Positions 16,469-25,620 of a DNA stretch of 64,000 nt are shown here, piece by piece; the stretch's first letter is position 1; each line of letters opens with the position of its first letter. Made by a program: the position numbers and the translations under genes. The DNA is taken from NCBI RefSeq assembly GCF_014650575.1, contig NZ_BMVF01000009.1, positions 124,001 through 188,000 on the forward strand, given 5' to 3'. The notes below the pieces were generated by a model. The model was not told where the DNA came from. It did not search any database and saw only the letters and a program-made list of their open reading frames with translations. The DNA is from Streptomyces naganishii JCM 4654 (GTDB taxonomy: Bacteria; Actinomycetota; Actinomycetes; Streptomycetales; Streptomycetaceae).

Positions 16469-17049
16469 CGATGTCCCTGCCCCGCCAGGCGGCGCCCCCG
16501 GACGAACCGCCGCCCCGGCCCGTCGAGGACCGCCGCCACCGCAACCGGCGCAGGGCCCTGACCCTGCTGATCATCGTGCTGCTCATCGGCGTCCCGGCCG
16601 GCTATCTGATGATCTCCGCCGCGCAGAGCCGCAGCAGCGGCAGGGACAAGGAGGCCAAGTACTCCGCGACCGGGCTCAGCCCGGGCTACCCGGCCAAGGT
16701 GCAGCAGCGCATCTACCAAGTGCTCATCCCGCACCCCGCGGACCGGGTGGCGTACTACGAGACGAACAACTGGAAGACGAGCCGCCTCTACGTCCAGTTC
16801 CGGACCACCGAGCCCGGCCTGGACACCTTCCTCGACGCCCTCGGCGTCAACCGCGCCGACCTGAAGAAGGGCGCGATCACGGTCGGCGACCGGGACAAGA
16901 AGATCACCGGCTGGACCTTCACCAGCAAGGGCCCGTGGTGGGGCCTCACCCACAGCCAGAAGAACCCGGCCCCCACCCAGGACGTGGTCGTCAACATGTC
17001 CAACCCCGTGCTCCCGATGGTCTACGTCGTCTCCCGCACCGTCCCCTGA
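16465..17049 (+). CDS. Single-pass membrane protein of unknown function
   Basis: A 194-residue protein with a Pro/Arg-rich cytoplasmic N-terminus, one transmembrane helix (ALTLLIIVLLIGVPAGYLMI, about residues 34-54) and an extracytoplasmic domain of about 140 residues with no recognised motif. The GTG at 16465 overlaps the stop of the sugar kinase gene, so the two are coupled; an ATG two codons later (16471) is an alternative start. The extracellular part looks soluble and could be sensory or structural, but no function can be assigned from sequence. Confidence 0.75.
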   Translation: MTMSLPRQAAPPDEPPPRPVEDRRHRNRRRALTLLIIVLLIGVPAGYLMISAAQSRSSGRDKEAKYSATGLSPGYPAKVQQRIYQVLIPHPADRVAYYETNNWKTSRLYVQFRTTEPGLDTFLDALGVNRADLKKGAITVGDRDKKITGWTFTSKGPWWGLTHSQKNPAPTQDVVVNMSNPVLPMVYVVSRTVP

Positions 17050-17091
17050 TACCCGGCCGTCACCCCCGGCCCGCGCCCGCGCCGGAGCCGG

Positions 17092-17114
17092 TTGTCAGAC
17101 CCCGCCCGTAGAGT
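17092..17114 (+). promoter_or_regulatory. PafBC-type (RecA-independent) DNA-damage promoter
   Basis: TTGTCAGAC (17092-17100), eight bases, then TAGAGT (17109-17114). This matches the actinobacterial RecA-NDp promoter form TTGTCRGTG-N8-TANNNT with exact spacing and seven of nine bases in the first half. The short spacing rules out an ordinary -35/-10 pair. The start of transcription would be near 17121, 40 bp before the helicase start codon. Confidence 0.6.
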
Positions 17115-17159
17115 CGAAGACGACTGGTCCGACTGGAAGGGCGGGAGGTGACAGGACGT

Positions 17160-20120
17160 ATGCGAGACGCGGTGGCGACGACGCCGTACGGCACGGCGGA
17201 CGGCTGGGCCGACGAGACGGGGGGCGGCGCCGGGGACTTCACGGCGGGCGGTGCGGTGGGCGGCGTGGCGGGCGATCTGTCCGTGCGGCTCGCGGCCGTC
17301 TTCCTCCCGGCGCCCCTCCCGCGCGAGGGACGCGTCGCCTTCTGGGACCCCGACGGACAGGTGTGGGGCGAGCAGGGGCCCCCGCCCACCTCGCCGTCCC
17401 AGCCCCCCGGCGCACCCGCCCCCACGCACACGCGTACGGACCTCACGGTTGTCCGGCGGCACGGCTCCGGCGCCCGCCGCAGGACCGCCCCCGCCCTGAC
17501 CCTGCCAGTCGAGCAGGCCCTGCCCCACCTCGTGCGCGCCCGGCACGACCCGGCGGCCCACCCCGCCACGGCCTGCTGGGGCGCCGCCGCCCTGCACGCC
17601 CTGCGGCTCACCGCCCGCGGCCGCCTCCTGCCCGGCCTCACCGCCACCGCGCACGACGCCTGGCGCGCGGGCCCCCTCGACCCGGACGACGTGGCCCACC
17701 TGCGCGCCATCGCCGCCGCCCTGCCCTACGAAGGCCACGCGACCCCGCTGCCCGGCTCCGGGCCGCTGCTCCTGCCCGAACCGGAGGCGCTGCTGCGTGC
17801 CTTCCTCGACGCGGTCGCCGACACCCTGCCCCGCACTCCGGCCGCCGCCCACATCTCGGGCCGGCCGTTCGCCGACCGCCGGGCCCAGCACCTGCCGCAC
17901 GCCCACGACTGGGCGGCCGAGGTGGCCGCCGGCATGGACGCGGGCGTACGGATCTCCCTGCGGCTGGACCTCGCGGCGTACGACCTGTTCGACCGTGCCG
18001 ACGACACGCGGGCGCGGGCCGCGGGCGCGGCGGTCGTCCAGGTGCACAGCCTCGCCGACCCCACCCTCGTGGCCGACGCGGCGGCCCTGTGGGCGGGGGA
18101 GGCCGACGCCGCGTTCGGGCCACGCGCGCGCGTGGACGCCGCCCTGGCCGTGCGGCGGGCAGCGCGCGTGTGGCCCCCGCTGGACCGGCTCTGCGAGCAG
18201 GAGGTGCCCGACGTCCTCGCCCTGTCCGAGGAGGAGGCCGGCGAACTGCTCGGGGTGGCCGCCACCCGGCTCGCCGCCGCCGGGGTCGCCGTGCACTGGC
18301 CCCGCGACCTGGCACAGGACCTCACCGCCGCCGCGGTGGTGCGGCCCGCGCCAGGTTCCGCGACCGACGGCACCGGCTTCTTCGAGAGCGAGCAACTGCT
18401 CAGTTTCCGCTGGCAGCTGGCGCTCGGCGGCGATCCCCTCAGCGAGGCCGAGATGGACTTTCTCGCCGAGGCCCACCGTCCCGTCGTACGGCTCCGGGAC
18501 CGCTGGGTGCTGGTCGACCCGGCCCTGGTCCGCCGGGCACGCAAGCGGGACCTCGGCCTGCTGGACCCGGTCGACGCCCTGTCCGTCGCCCTCACCGGCA
18601 CGGCCGAGGTCGACGGGGAGACGGTCGAGGCGGTACCGGCCGGCGCGCTGGCGGCCCTGCGGGACCGGCTCACGGCCGGCGTCGCCCCCGCCGAGCCGCC
18701 ACCGGGCCTCAACGCCACGCTGCGCGACTACCAACTGCGCGGGCTGGCCTGGCTCGACCTCATGACCTCCCTCGGACTCGGCGGTTGCCTCGCCGACGAC
18801 ATGGGCCTCGGCAAGACGATCACCCTCATCGCCCTCCACCTCAAGCGCGCCCGCACCGAGCCCACCCTGGTGGTCTGCCCGGCGTCCCTGCTCGGCAACT
18901 GGCAGCGGGAGATCACCCGGTTCGCGCCCGGGACGCCCGTCCGCCGCTTCCACGGCCCCGACCGCACCCTGGACGGCCTCGACGGCGGCTTCGTCCTCAC
19001 CACCTACGGCACCATGCGGTCGGCCGCGGCGCTGCTGGCCGAACAGCCGTGGGGCATGGTCGTGGCCGACGAGGCGCAGCACGTCAAGAACCCGTACTCG
19101 GCGACCGCGAAGGCCCTGCGCACGATCCCGTCCCCCGCGCGCGTGGCCCTCACCGGCACCCCCGTCGAGAACAACCTCTCCAACCTGTGGGCCCTGCTCG
19201 ACTGGACCACCCCCGGACTCCTCGGCCCGCTCAAGTCCTTCCGGGCCCGGCACGCGCGCGCGGTGGAGAACGGCGAGGACGAGGAGGCCGTGGAGCGTCT
19301 GGCCCGCCTGGTGCGGCCGTTCCTGCTGCGCCGCAAGAAGTCCGACCCAGGCATCGTCCCCGAGCTGCCGCCCAAGACGGAGACGGACCACCCGGTGCCG
19401 CTGACCCGCGAACAGGCCGCGCTGTACGAGGCGGTGGTGCGCGAGTCGATGTTCGCCATCGAGTCCTCCAAGGGCATGGCCCGGCGCGGACTGGTGCTGA
19501 AGCTGCTGACCTCGCTCAAGCAGATCTGCGACCACCCGGCGCTGTACCTGAAGGAGGACCACCCGCGCGGGGGCGACCAGCTCGCCGCCAGGTCCGGGAA
19601 ACTCGCCCTGCTGGACGAGCTGCTGGACACCCTGCTCGCCGAGGACGGCTCGGCGCTGGTCTTCACCCAGTACGTCGGCATGGCCCGCCTGATCACCGGT
19701 CACCTCGCCGCCCGCGCGGTGCCGGTGGACCTCCTGCACGGCGGTACGCCGGTGCCGGAGCGCGAGCGGATGGTGGACCGCTTCCAGAGCGGGGCCGCCC
19801 CGGTCCTCGTCCTGTCGCTCAAGGCCGCCGGCACCGGCCTGAACCTCACCCGCGCGGGGCACGTCGTCCACTTCGACCGCTGGTGGAACCCTGCGGTCGA
19901 GGACCAGGCCACCGACCGCGCCTACCGCATCGGCCAGACCCAGCCCGTCCAGGTCCACCGCCTGATCACCGAGGGCACGGTCGAGGACCGCGTGGCGGAG
20001 ATGCTCGCCGCGAAGCGCGCCCTCGCGGACGCCATCCTCGGCACCGGTGAGTCCGCCCTGACCGAACTCACCGACCGCGAACTGTCCGACCTGGTATGGC
20101 TGCGAAGGGAGGCGCCCTGA
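17160..20120 (+). CDS. SNF2-family DEAD/DEAH helicase
   Basis: A 986-residue SWI2/SNF2-type DNA-dependent ATPase. The N-terminal half (to about residue 515) is the bacterial SNF2-associated region; the motor follows with Walker A ADDMGLGKT (about 547), Walker B DEAQH (about 637), motif III LTGTPVENN, and motifs V and VI in GTGLNLT and ATDRAYRIGQ (about 920). The ATG at 17160 is preferred to a GTG at 17148 because a perfect GGAGGTGA ribosome-binding site (17144-17151) lies eight bases before it and would itself contain the GTG. The downstream SWIM-domain gene overlaps by TGATG. A damage-type promoter precedes it, so chromatin or repair work during DNA damage is the likely role. Confidence 0.93.
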   Translation: MRDAVATTPYGTADGWADETGGGAGDFTAGGAVGGVAGDLSVRLAAVFLPAPLPREGRVAFWDPDGQVWGEQGPPPTSPSQPPGAPAPTHTRTDLTVVRRHGSGARRRTAPALTLPVEQALPHLVRARHDPAAHPATACWGAAALHALRLTARGRLLPGLTATAHDAWRAGPLDPDDVAHLRAIAAALPYEGHATPLPGSGPLLLPEPEALLRAFLDAVADTLPRTPAAAHISGRPFADRRAQHLPHAHDWAAEVAAGMDAGVRISLRLDLAAYDLFDRADDTRARAAGAAVVQVHSLADPTLVADAAALWAGEADAAFGPRARVDAALAVRRAARVWPPLDRLCEQEVPDVLALSEEEAGELLGVAATRLAAAGVAVHWPRDLAQDLTAAAVVRPAPGSATDGTGFFESEQLLSFRWQLALGGDPLSEAEMDFLAEAHRPVVRLRDRWVLVDPALVRRARKRDLGLLDPVDALSVALTGTAEVDGETVEAVPAGALAALRDRLTAGVAPAEPPPGLNATLRDYQLRGLAWLDLMTSLGLGGCLADDMGLGKTITLIALHLKRARTEPTLVVCPASLLGNWQREITRFAPGTPVRRFHGPDRTLDGLDGGFVLTTYGTMRSAAALLAEQPWGMVVADEAQHVKNPYSATAKALRTIPSPARVALTGTPVENNLSNLWALLDWTTPGLLGPLKSFRARHARAVENGEDEEAVERLARLVRPFLLRRKKSDPGIVPELPPKTETDHPVPLTREQAALYEAVVRESMFAIESSKGMARRGLVLKLLTSLKQICDHPALYLKEDHPRGGDQLAARSGKLALLDELLDTLLAEDGSALVFTQYVGMARLITGHLAARAVPVDLLHGGTPVPERERMVDRFQSGAAPVLVLSLKAAGTGLNLTRAGHVVHFDRWWNPAVEDQATDRAYRIGQTQPVQVHRLITEGTVEDRVAEMLAAKRALADAILGTGESALTELTDRELSDLVWLRREAP

Positions 20121-23002
20121 TGGTCCCCCGCCCCGCCGACGCGGCCCGTCACGCCCTACGCGCCGCCCGCCAACGCCCCACCTCCTCCCGTCCCGCAGAG
20201 CCGACCAGCGCCGCCACCGAACCCGACGGCCGCTCCGACACGGCCGAGCCCAGCACCCCGGGCACCACCGAGACTCCGGACACCCTGGGCACCCCGAAGA
20301 CTCCGGACACCACCGACACCCTGGGCACCCCGAAGACTCCGGGCACCACCGACACCCTGGGCACCCCGAAGACTCCGGGCACCACCGACACCCTGGGCAC
20401 CCCGAAGACTCCGGGCACCACCGACACCCTGGGCACCCCGAAGACTCCGGGCACCCCGGGCACGCCGGGAGCCACCGACACCCCGGGCACCTCGGAAACC
20501 GTCAGTGGCTTGGCGGCACCGGTCCGGGGCGGCGGCACGTCCGGTGGGGCTGGGGCGAGCCGCCTTGCCGGTGAGAGCGGCTCCGGGGGCCCGGCCGAGG
20601 CGGCGGACCGTCACGGTCCGGCCGACGCGCCCGACGCAGGCTGCACGGCCGGCGCGTCCGGTGCCGGTGGCCCGGCCGACGACGCCGGAAGCGGGCGCTC
20701 GGGCGGCGTGACCGGGGTTGGTGGTTCGTCCGGCATGACCGGGACCGCCTCCGCCCCCGCCCCGCCCGGTGCGGCCCCCGCCCACGCCCCCGCCCCGGCC
20801 GACGCGGCCCCCGCCCCTCGCCCGGCCGACGCGGCCCGGGCCGCATTGCGCGAGGCGGTGTCCGCCCGCCGTGCCGCACGTGCCCAGGCACCCGACGAGG
20901 AGGCCACGCCGACGGGGCCCACCGGGTCCGCATCGGTCGACGCGCCGCCGGGGCAGCCGGCGGAGAGCGGTGACGCCCAGGGCGCCTCGACCCGGCGGCC
21001 CCGAGAAACGGGCGCCGGACAGGCAACCGCGCTGTCTCCGACCGACCCGGCCGCCGCCGACTCAACCGCCCCCGCACCGCAGGGTGCTGAGGCTCCGCCC
21101 ACCGGACGCCCCGGCGATGCCGCGCGTGAGGCGCTGCGGGCCGCGCTGGCCCGGCGTGACGCGCAGGCGGAGCGGGAGCCCCACGCGGCCGCGACCGGCA
21201 GACGTGCCGCCGACGCCCCAGCCAAGCAGCGGCCCGACACCCCGGGCACGAGGCTCACCGGCGCCGCCACGCGGCCCCCCGGCACCCCGCCGTCCGGTGC
21301 CGTCGACACTCCGGACACGAGACCCACCGGCGCCGCCCCGCGGCCCACCGGTACCCAGCCATCCCGTGCCGCCGACACCCCGGGTGCGCGGGCAGCCGAC
21401 ACGTCGGAGTCGCGGGCCACCGACACCCGGGGCGCTCGGCCCACGGAGACCCTGGGCACGCGGCCCACCGGCACCCCGTCATCCGCTGCCGCCGACACCC
21501 CGGGCACGCGCACCGGCGCCGCCACCGCGCGGCCCCCCGGCACTCCGCCACCCCGTGCCGTCGGCACCTCGGCCGGGCGGGGCACCGGAAGGCCGCCGGT
21601 GCGGCCCGCCGGTGCTCCGGCGGTGCCGTCCGCGAGTGCTCCGTCCGGGCCGTCCGCCGGTACCCCGGGCCCCCGGAGGGCCGAACTTGGTGCTGAGGGC
21701 GAGGCGGGTGGGCCCGTTGGGCCGTGGGTGCCGCGGAGTATGGCCGCGCCCGGGCGGGACGGGGAGCTTCGGCGTACGTTTCCGGCGTTGCCGGGGCGTG
21801 GGCCGGAAGAGGGCGGGCTCGCCGAGACGTGGTGGGGCAACGCGTGGGTCACCGCGTTGGAGGAGGGAGCGCTGGACTCGGCGCGGCTTGCGCGGGGGCG
21901 GGGCTACGCCGAGGCCGGGCACGTGGACGCGATCACCGTGACGCCGGGGCTGGTGCTGGCGTACGTGCGGGGCAGCCGCCCGCGGCCGTACCGGGTGCAG
22001 GTACGGCTGCGCACGCTGGACGACGCCGACTGGGACCGGTTCCTGGACGCCGCCGCCGAGCGGCCGGGACACATCGCCGCGTTGCTGGACAAGGAGATGC
22101 ACCACTCCCTCGCCGACTGCGGCGTCCCCCTGCTGCCCGGCCCCGGCGACCTGGACCCCCACTGCAGCTGCCCCGACCGCGGCCACCCCTGCAAGCACGC
22201 GGCCGCCCTCTGCTACCAGACGGCACGTCTGCTGGACGCCGACCCCTTCGTGCTGCTGCTCCTGCGCGGCCGGGGCGAGCGCGCCCTGCTCGACGCCCTC
22301 TCCCGCCGCAGCGCCACCCGCGCCGCCCGCGACGCCCAGGACAAGGAGGCCGCGCCGCTCCCCGGGGTGCGCGCCGCCGGCGTACTGGCACCGCGCCGCC
22401 TGCCGCCCCTGCCCGCACCGCTGCCCCCGCCCCCGCACCCCGAGCAGCCGCCGGCGTACCCGGCGGTGCCGGGCGGCCCCGACGCCTTCGCGCTGGACCA
22501 GCTGGCCACCGACGCGGCCGCCCGGGCCCACGCCCTGCTCACCACCGGACGGGACCCGGTCGGCGGGCTGACGCTGTGGCAGGACGCGGTGCGCCTGGCC
22601 GCCGCGCGCCCCGGCTCGGGACTGACCGCCGCGACCCGCTCGCTGTACGCCTCCCTCGCCTCGGCCACCGGCCGCACCCCCGCCGACCTCGCCCGCGCGG
22701 TGGCCGCCTGGCGGCAGGGGGGCCTGGAGGGGCTGGCCGTCCTGGAGGAGACGTGGGATCCCCCGGCCGGCCGTTTCGACCGGGCACGCCCGCTGCTCCT
22801 GGCCGCCGACCTGCCCGCCTTCCGCCCCCGGCACAACCGGCTCACCCACCCCCGCGGCCATCTCCAGCTCCGCCTGGGCCGTGACGGACTGTGGTACGCC
22901 TACGAGTCGGAGCCGGGCCGCGACGACTGGTGGCCCCGCGGCACCCCGGACCTGGACCCGGTGGGCGCCCTGACCGGACTCGCCACCCCGGGCGACCTCT
23001 GA
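20120..23002 (+). CDS. SWIM zinc-finger protein with long repetitive N-terminus
   Basis: A 960-residue protein that pairs with the SNF2 helicase. The first 500 or so residues are disordered and rich in Pro/Ala/Thr/Gly, including five 12-residue repeats of TDTLGTPKTPGT type (encoded at 20281-20460) and a second, looser family of TPGTRPTGAA-like repeats. The conserved domain starts near residue 550 with the ETWWGNAWV motif and contains the SWIM finger CSC..PCKH (about 683-694), a DNA- or protein-binding zinc motif. The ATG at 20120 shares its A with the helicase stop codon, so translation is coupled. The two proteins probably work as one complex on DNA. Confidence 0.88.
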   Translation: MVPRPADAARHALRAARQRPTSSRPAEPTSAATEPDGRSDTAEPSTPGTTETPDTLGTPKTPDTTDTLGTPKTPGTTDTLGTPKTPGTTDTLGTPKTPGTTDTLGTPKTPGTPGTPGATDTPGTSETVSGLAAPVRGGGTSGGAGASRLAGESGSGGPAEAADRHGPADAPDAGCTAGASGAGGPADDAGSGRSGGVTGVGGSSGMTGTASAPAPPGAAPAHAPAPADAAPAPRPADAARAALREAVSARRAARAQAPDEEATPTGPTGSASVDAPPGQPAESGDAQGASTRRPRETGAGQATALSPTDPAAADSTAPAPQGAEAPPTGRPGDAAREALRAALARRDAQAEREPHAAATGRRAADAPAKQRPDTPGTRLTGAATRPPGTPPSGAVDTPDTRPTGAAPRPTGTQPSRAADTPGARAADTSESRATDTRGARPTETLGTRPTGTPSSAAADTPGTRTGAATARPPGTPPPRAVGTSAGRGTGRPPVRPAGAPAVPSASAPSGPSAGTPGPRRAELGAEGEAGGPVGPWVPRSMAAPGRDGELRRTFPALPGRGPEEGGLAETWWGNAWVTALEEGALDSARLARGRGYAEAGHVDAITVTPGLVLAYVRGSRPRPYRVQVRLRTLDDADWDRFLDAAAERPGHIAALLDKEMHHSLADCGVPLLPGPGDLDPHCSCPDRGHPCKHAAALCYQTARLLDADPFVLLLLRGRGERALLDALSRRSATRAARDAQDKEAAPLPGVRAAGVLAPRRLPPLPAPLPPPPHPEQPPAYPAVPGGPDAFALDQLATDAAARAHALLTTGRDPVGGLTLWQDAVRLAAARPGSGLTAATRSLYASLASATGRTPADLARAVAAWRQGGLEGLAVLEETWDPPAGRFDRARPLLLAADLPAFRPRHNRLTHPRGHLQLRLGRDGLWYAYESEPGRDDWWPRGTPDLDPVGALTGLATPGDL
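20281..20460 (+). repeat. Five 36-bp tandem repeats inside the SWIM protein gene
   Basis: Five copies of a 36-bp unit run head to tail at 20281, 20317, 20353, 20389 and 20425. The three middle copies are identical; the first differs by one amino acid (PDT for PGT) and the last diverges at its 3' end. The unit encodes TDTLGTPKTPGT. As 36 is a multiple of three, copy number can change without breaking the frame. Confidence 0.92.
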
Positions 23003-23012
23003 CCCCGGCGGC

Positions 23013-23960
23013 TCAACCCGCCTTGCCGCGCGCCGACTCGAACACGGCCACGGGGTCCCCGTCGTTGCGCCACGGCCAGTCGGTGACCTTGCCGTCGATG
23101 GCCTCGAAGACGGGGGCGGACTCGCGTCGCCGCCCGGCCGCGGTCAGGGCGTAGGCGAGCAGGTTGAAGTCGGCGACGGCGGCAGCGTGGGAGAAGAACG
23201 ACGGCTGGGGCCAGGTGACCCTTGCCCGGTCGAGGAGTTCGGCCGCCTGCGGCCCCCTCCAGTGGTTGCCGGCGAGCAGCCCCATCGCGCCCCCGCGGGC
23301 CACGGCGGAGTGGTACTGCATGACGTGGGCGGTGAGTTCGACGGCGGCGCACGGGGCGTTCGCCGGCATGTGGGTCCGCACCGAGTCGACGAACTCCAGG
23401 AGTTGGGGGAGTGAACCGGCTTCGCGCGGGCTCAGATAGGCGAGCATGCTCAAGTACGCCTCGCGGTGCCAGCGGTCGCGCGCGACTATCTCGTTCCAGA
23501 TCGCGAAGACGTCCGCGCGCGCATACCCCTCCAGACGCGCCACGTTGAGCATCACCACCCACGGCGTCGGATCCTGCGGCGCGAGTTCGCCCGCCAGCAG
23601 GCACCGCTTCCACACGGCGGAGGCGTCCGCCAACCCGCCCTCGGAGCGGCCCTGTTCCAGGTCGGCCCACGAACACAGCACCAGGGCGTCCGCGTTGCGC
23701 GGCTCCCGTTTCGCCCATGTGGCCGGCAGGTACGACTCGTGCAGGAAACCGGCGAGGACGGACAGCCGGTGCGCCCGGCGGTCGAAGTCGTCGGGCTCCT
23801 CCCGCAGGAGGCGGGCGATCTGCGCCACGCACAGGTCCGCCGTTCCCGCCGTGCTCGACCGGGCCGTCGACACCAGACGCTTCAGGAGCTTGCCCAGATC
23901 GGCGTCGTCGAGTTCCGGGGCAAGGCGTGAACTCCTGCCGCGGCGTGAGAGGAATGGCAT
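23013..23960 (-). CDS. Conserved protein of unknown function, helical-repeat-like
   Basis: A 315-residue protein without signal peptide or membrane segments. It is rich in Ala, Leu and Trp and appears to be built of helical hairpins resembling tetratricopeptide-like repeats (for example the segments around CVAQIARLLREEPDDFDRR, AVWKRCLLAGELAPQDPTPW and HREAYLSMLAYLSPREAG). Similar proteins in Streptomyces are annotated as hypothetical. It converges with the SWIM protein gene with only ten bases between stops. The ATG at 23960 is not preceded by a strong ribosome-binding site; the start is less certain than the frame. Confidence 0.7.
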   Translation of the reverse strand: MPFLSRRGRSSRLAPELDDADLGKLLKRLVSTARSSTAGTADLCVAQIARLLREEPDDFDRRAHRLSVLAGFLHESYLPATWAKREPRNADALVLCSWADLEQGRSEGGLADASAVWKRCLLAGELAPQDPTPWVVMLNVARLEGYARADVFAIWNEIVARDRWHREAYLSMLAYLSPREAGSLPQLLEFVDSVRTHMPANAPCAAVELTAHVMQYHSAVARGGAMGLLAGNHWRGPQAAELLDRARVTWPQPSFFSHAAAVADFNLLAYALTAAGRRRESAPVFEAIDGKVTDWPWRNDGDPVAVFESARGKAG

Positions 23961-24067
23961 GTGCGCATGCTAGAAGTGGCACAACCTCCCACAAGGCGCG
24001 CACCTGGATCGTTACCGGAATGCCTGCCGCGAACCGGCTACCCGTCCGTACCGCGAGACGCCCATCC

Positions 24068-24158
24068 ACGACCGGCATGCACGACCGGCATGCACGACCG
24101 GCTCAACGACCAGCGTCCACGGTCGGAGTCCAGGACCGGCGTCCATGACCGGCATCCG
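24068..24158. repeat. Array of seven 13-bp repeats upstream of the antiporter operon
   Basis: Seven 13-bp units run without gaps: two identical copies of ACGACCGGCATGC, then ACGACCGGCTCAA, ACGACCAGCGTCC, ACGGTCGGAGTCC, AGGACCGGCGTCC and ATGACCGGCATCC. Conservation is strongest in the GACCGGC core. The period is not a multiple of three. The array lies in the 349-bp gap between a minus-strand gene and mrpE, about 150 bp before the mrpE start; nothing else is recognised in that gap. Confidence 0.8.
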
Positions 24159-24309
24159 GGCGGCGTTCGCGCGGCATTCGGGTGAGTGCGCCGTCGTAGT
24201 TGCGCCGTGAGCGCCCGCGCCGTGGCCAGGATGGTGGACGGAGCCGCATCCGCCAGGACGGCCACGGGAAGCGGACACGGCACGCGTACGTGCGGGCGGA
24301 GGTGCGGCG

Positions 24310-24783
24310 GTGATCCGAGTCGCCGAGCTGGTGTGGTGGTGGGCAGCCGCCGTCGGCGTCTGGCTGCTGACGCTGTCGTCCGTCAACGGGCAGGACCTGG
24401 TGGTCGCGGCCGCCTGCGGTCTGCCGGCCGCCGTGGCCGCGCGCTCCGGGCGGCGGGCCGTCGGCGGCTGCTGGCGGCCGCGGCCCGGATGGATCCGGTG
24501 GGCGGTCACGCTGCCGCCCTCGATCCTCGCCGACACCGCTCGGGTCTTCCGGACCGCCCTGCGCCACGCCCGCGACGAGCGCCCGCCCGGCCGCGTACGC
24601 GAGGTCGCGCTGCCGCACGACGCGCCGCAACCGGTGGCGGCGGCCCGCCGCGCGCTCGCCACCCTCGCGCTGTCGTCGACGCCGGGCGCCTACGTCGTCG
24701 ACGACGACCCCGGAGGACACCGCCTGGTGGTGCACTCCCTGTCCGAGAGCACGTCCCCGACGGAGAAGGCGATCACCCGGTGA
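24310..24783 (+). CDS. mrpE: Mrp-type cation antiporter subunit E
   Basis: A 157-residue MnhE/MrpE subunit of a multisubunit Na+(K+)/H+ antiporter. Two hydrophobic N-terminal segments (VWWWAAAVGVWLLTL, then the region after GQDLVVAAACGLP) are followed by the conserved cytoplasmic ALATLALSSTPGAYVVDDD segment. It is the first gene of a seven-gene run in which almost every junction is a 4-bp overlap. The GTG at 24310 fits the conserved length. Confidence 0.85.
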   Translation: MIRVAELVWWWAAAVGVWLLTLSSVNGQDLVVAAACGLPAAVAARSGRRAVGGCWRPRPGWIRWAVTLPPSILADTARVFRTALRHARDERPPGRVREVALPHDAPQPVAAARRALATLALSSTPGAYVVDDDPGGHRLVVHSLSESTSPTEKAITR

Positions 24784-25043
24784 ACGCATGGCTGATCGGC
24801 GCGCTGGCCCTGCTGGCCGGCGCCTTCGCGCCCGCCGCGCTGCTGACGGCGCGTGGCGAACCGACGGACCGGCTGATCGGGCTGGAGATCGGCGGCGTGG
24901 TCGTCGTGCTGTTCCTGCTGCTGCTGATCCAGGGGCTGGGGCAGCCGTCGTACCTCATCGTGCCGCTGGTGACGGTGCTGGTGTCGTTCGCCGGGACGCT
25001 CGTCTTCACCCGCCTGCTCGCGCCCACCGCGGACGAGCGGTGA
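24780..25043 (+). CDS. mrpF: Mrp-type cation antiporter subunit F
   Basis: An 87-residue, three-helix MrpF/MnhF subunit, with the conserved DRLIGLEIGGVVVVLFLLL core. It starts at a GTG that overlaps the mrpE stop codon by 4 bp, and it ends in a 4-bp overlap with mrpG. It is a small structural membrane subunit of the antiporter. Confidence 0.85.
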   Translation: MNAWLIGALALLAGAFAPAALLTARGEPTDRLIGLEIGGVVVVLFLLLLIQGLGQPSYLIVPLVTVLVSFAGTLVFTRLLAPTADER

Positions 25044-25351
25044 CCGGGCCCGCGCACATCGCCGCGCTGGTCTGCGAGACCGCGGGGACGGCGGTGGTCG
25101 TGGCCTCGGCCCTCGCCGCACTCGCCATGCGGCGCGCCTACAACCGCCTGCACTTCCTCACCCCCGTCACCTCGCTCGGCGCACCCCTGATCGCCGTGGC
25201 GCTGGTGCTGGAGAACGGCTGGGGGCTGACGGCCGGTCTCGACATCCTGATCGTGCTGCTGCTCGCGCTCAGCGCCCCCGCGCTCGGGGCGGCGACCGCC
25301 CGGGTGCTGGCGCAGCGCGCCGGCCTGATCGACGAGGACTCGCCGTCATGA
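25040..25351 (+). CDS. mrpG: Mrp-type cation antiporter subunit G
   Basis: A 103-residue MrpG/MnhG subunit with three transmembrane helices and the family signature YNRLHFLTPVTSLGAPLI. Start GTG overlaps the mrpF stop; the stop overlaps the start of the next gene. Confidence 0.87.
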   Translation: MTGPAHIAALVCETAGTAVVVASALAALAMRRAYNRLHFLTPVTSLGAPLIAVALVLENGWGLTAGLDILIVLLLALSAPALGAATARVLAQRAGLIDEDSPS

Positions 25352-25620
25352 CGGTGCTGATCGCGGTGGCGCTCACCCTGGTCGCCGCGATCGGCGCGGT
25401 GGTGGTCGGCACCCACTCGCCGGAACGGCAGGCGGTCGTCCTGTCAATGTTCGGGATGGCGCTGACCGTCCTGTTCGTGACCGTGCAGGCGCCCGACGTG
25501 GCGCTCTCCCAACTGGGCGTGGGCGCGGCGCTGGTCCCGCTGATGGTGATGCTCGCCATCCGCCGGATCCGCCGCGACCAGCGGGGCGACGAGCGCCGGC
25601 CCGGAAAGGACGAGGAGTGA
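25348..25620 (+). CDS. MbhD/DUF4040 subunit of the Mrp-like antiporter
   Basis: A 90-residue protein matching the MbhD (DUF4040) module, which in Bacillus is the C-terminal part of the large MrpA subunit and in archaeal Mbh complexes is a separate gene. The conserved TVQAPDVALSQLGVGAALVPLM segment is present. Here it is a free-standing gene overlapping both neighbours by 4 bp, as in the archaeal arrangement. Confidence 0.82.
   Translation: MTVLIAVALTLVAAIGAVVVGTHSPERQAVVLSMFGMALTVLFVTVQAPDVALSQLGVGAALVPLMVMLAIRRIRRDQRGDERRPGKDEE

Noticed and set aside
24012..24662. Minus-strand frame across the antiporter start
   Set aside because: It lies opposite mrpE and the 13-bp array and lacks any domain; it is a shadow frame.
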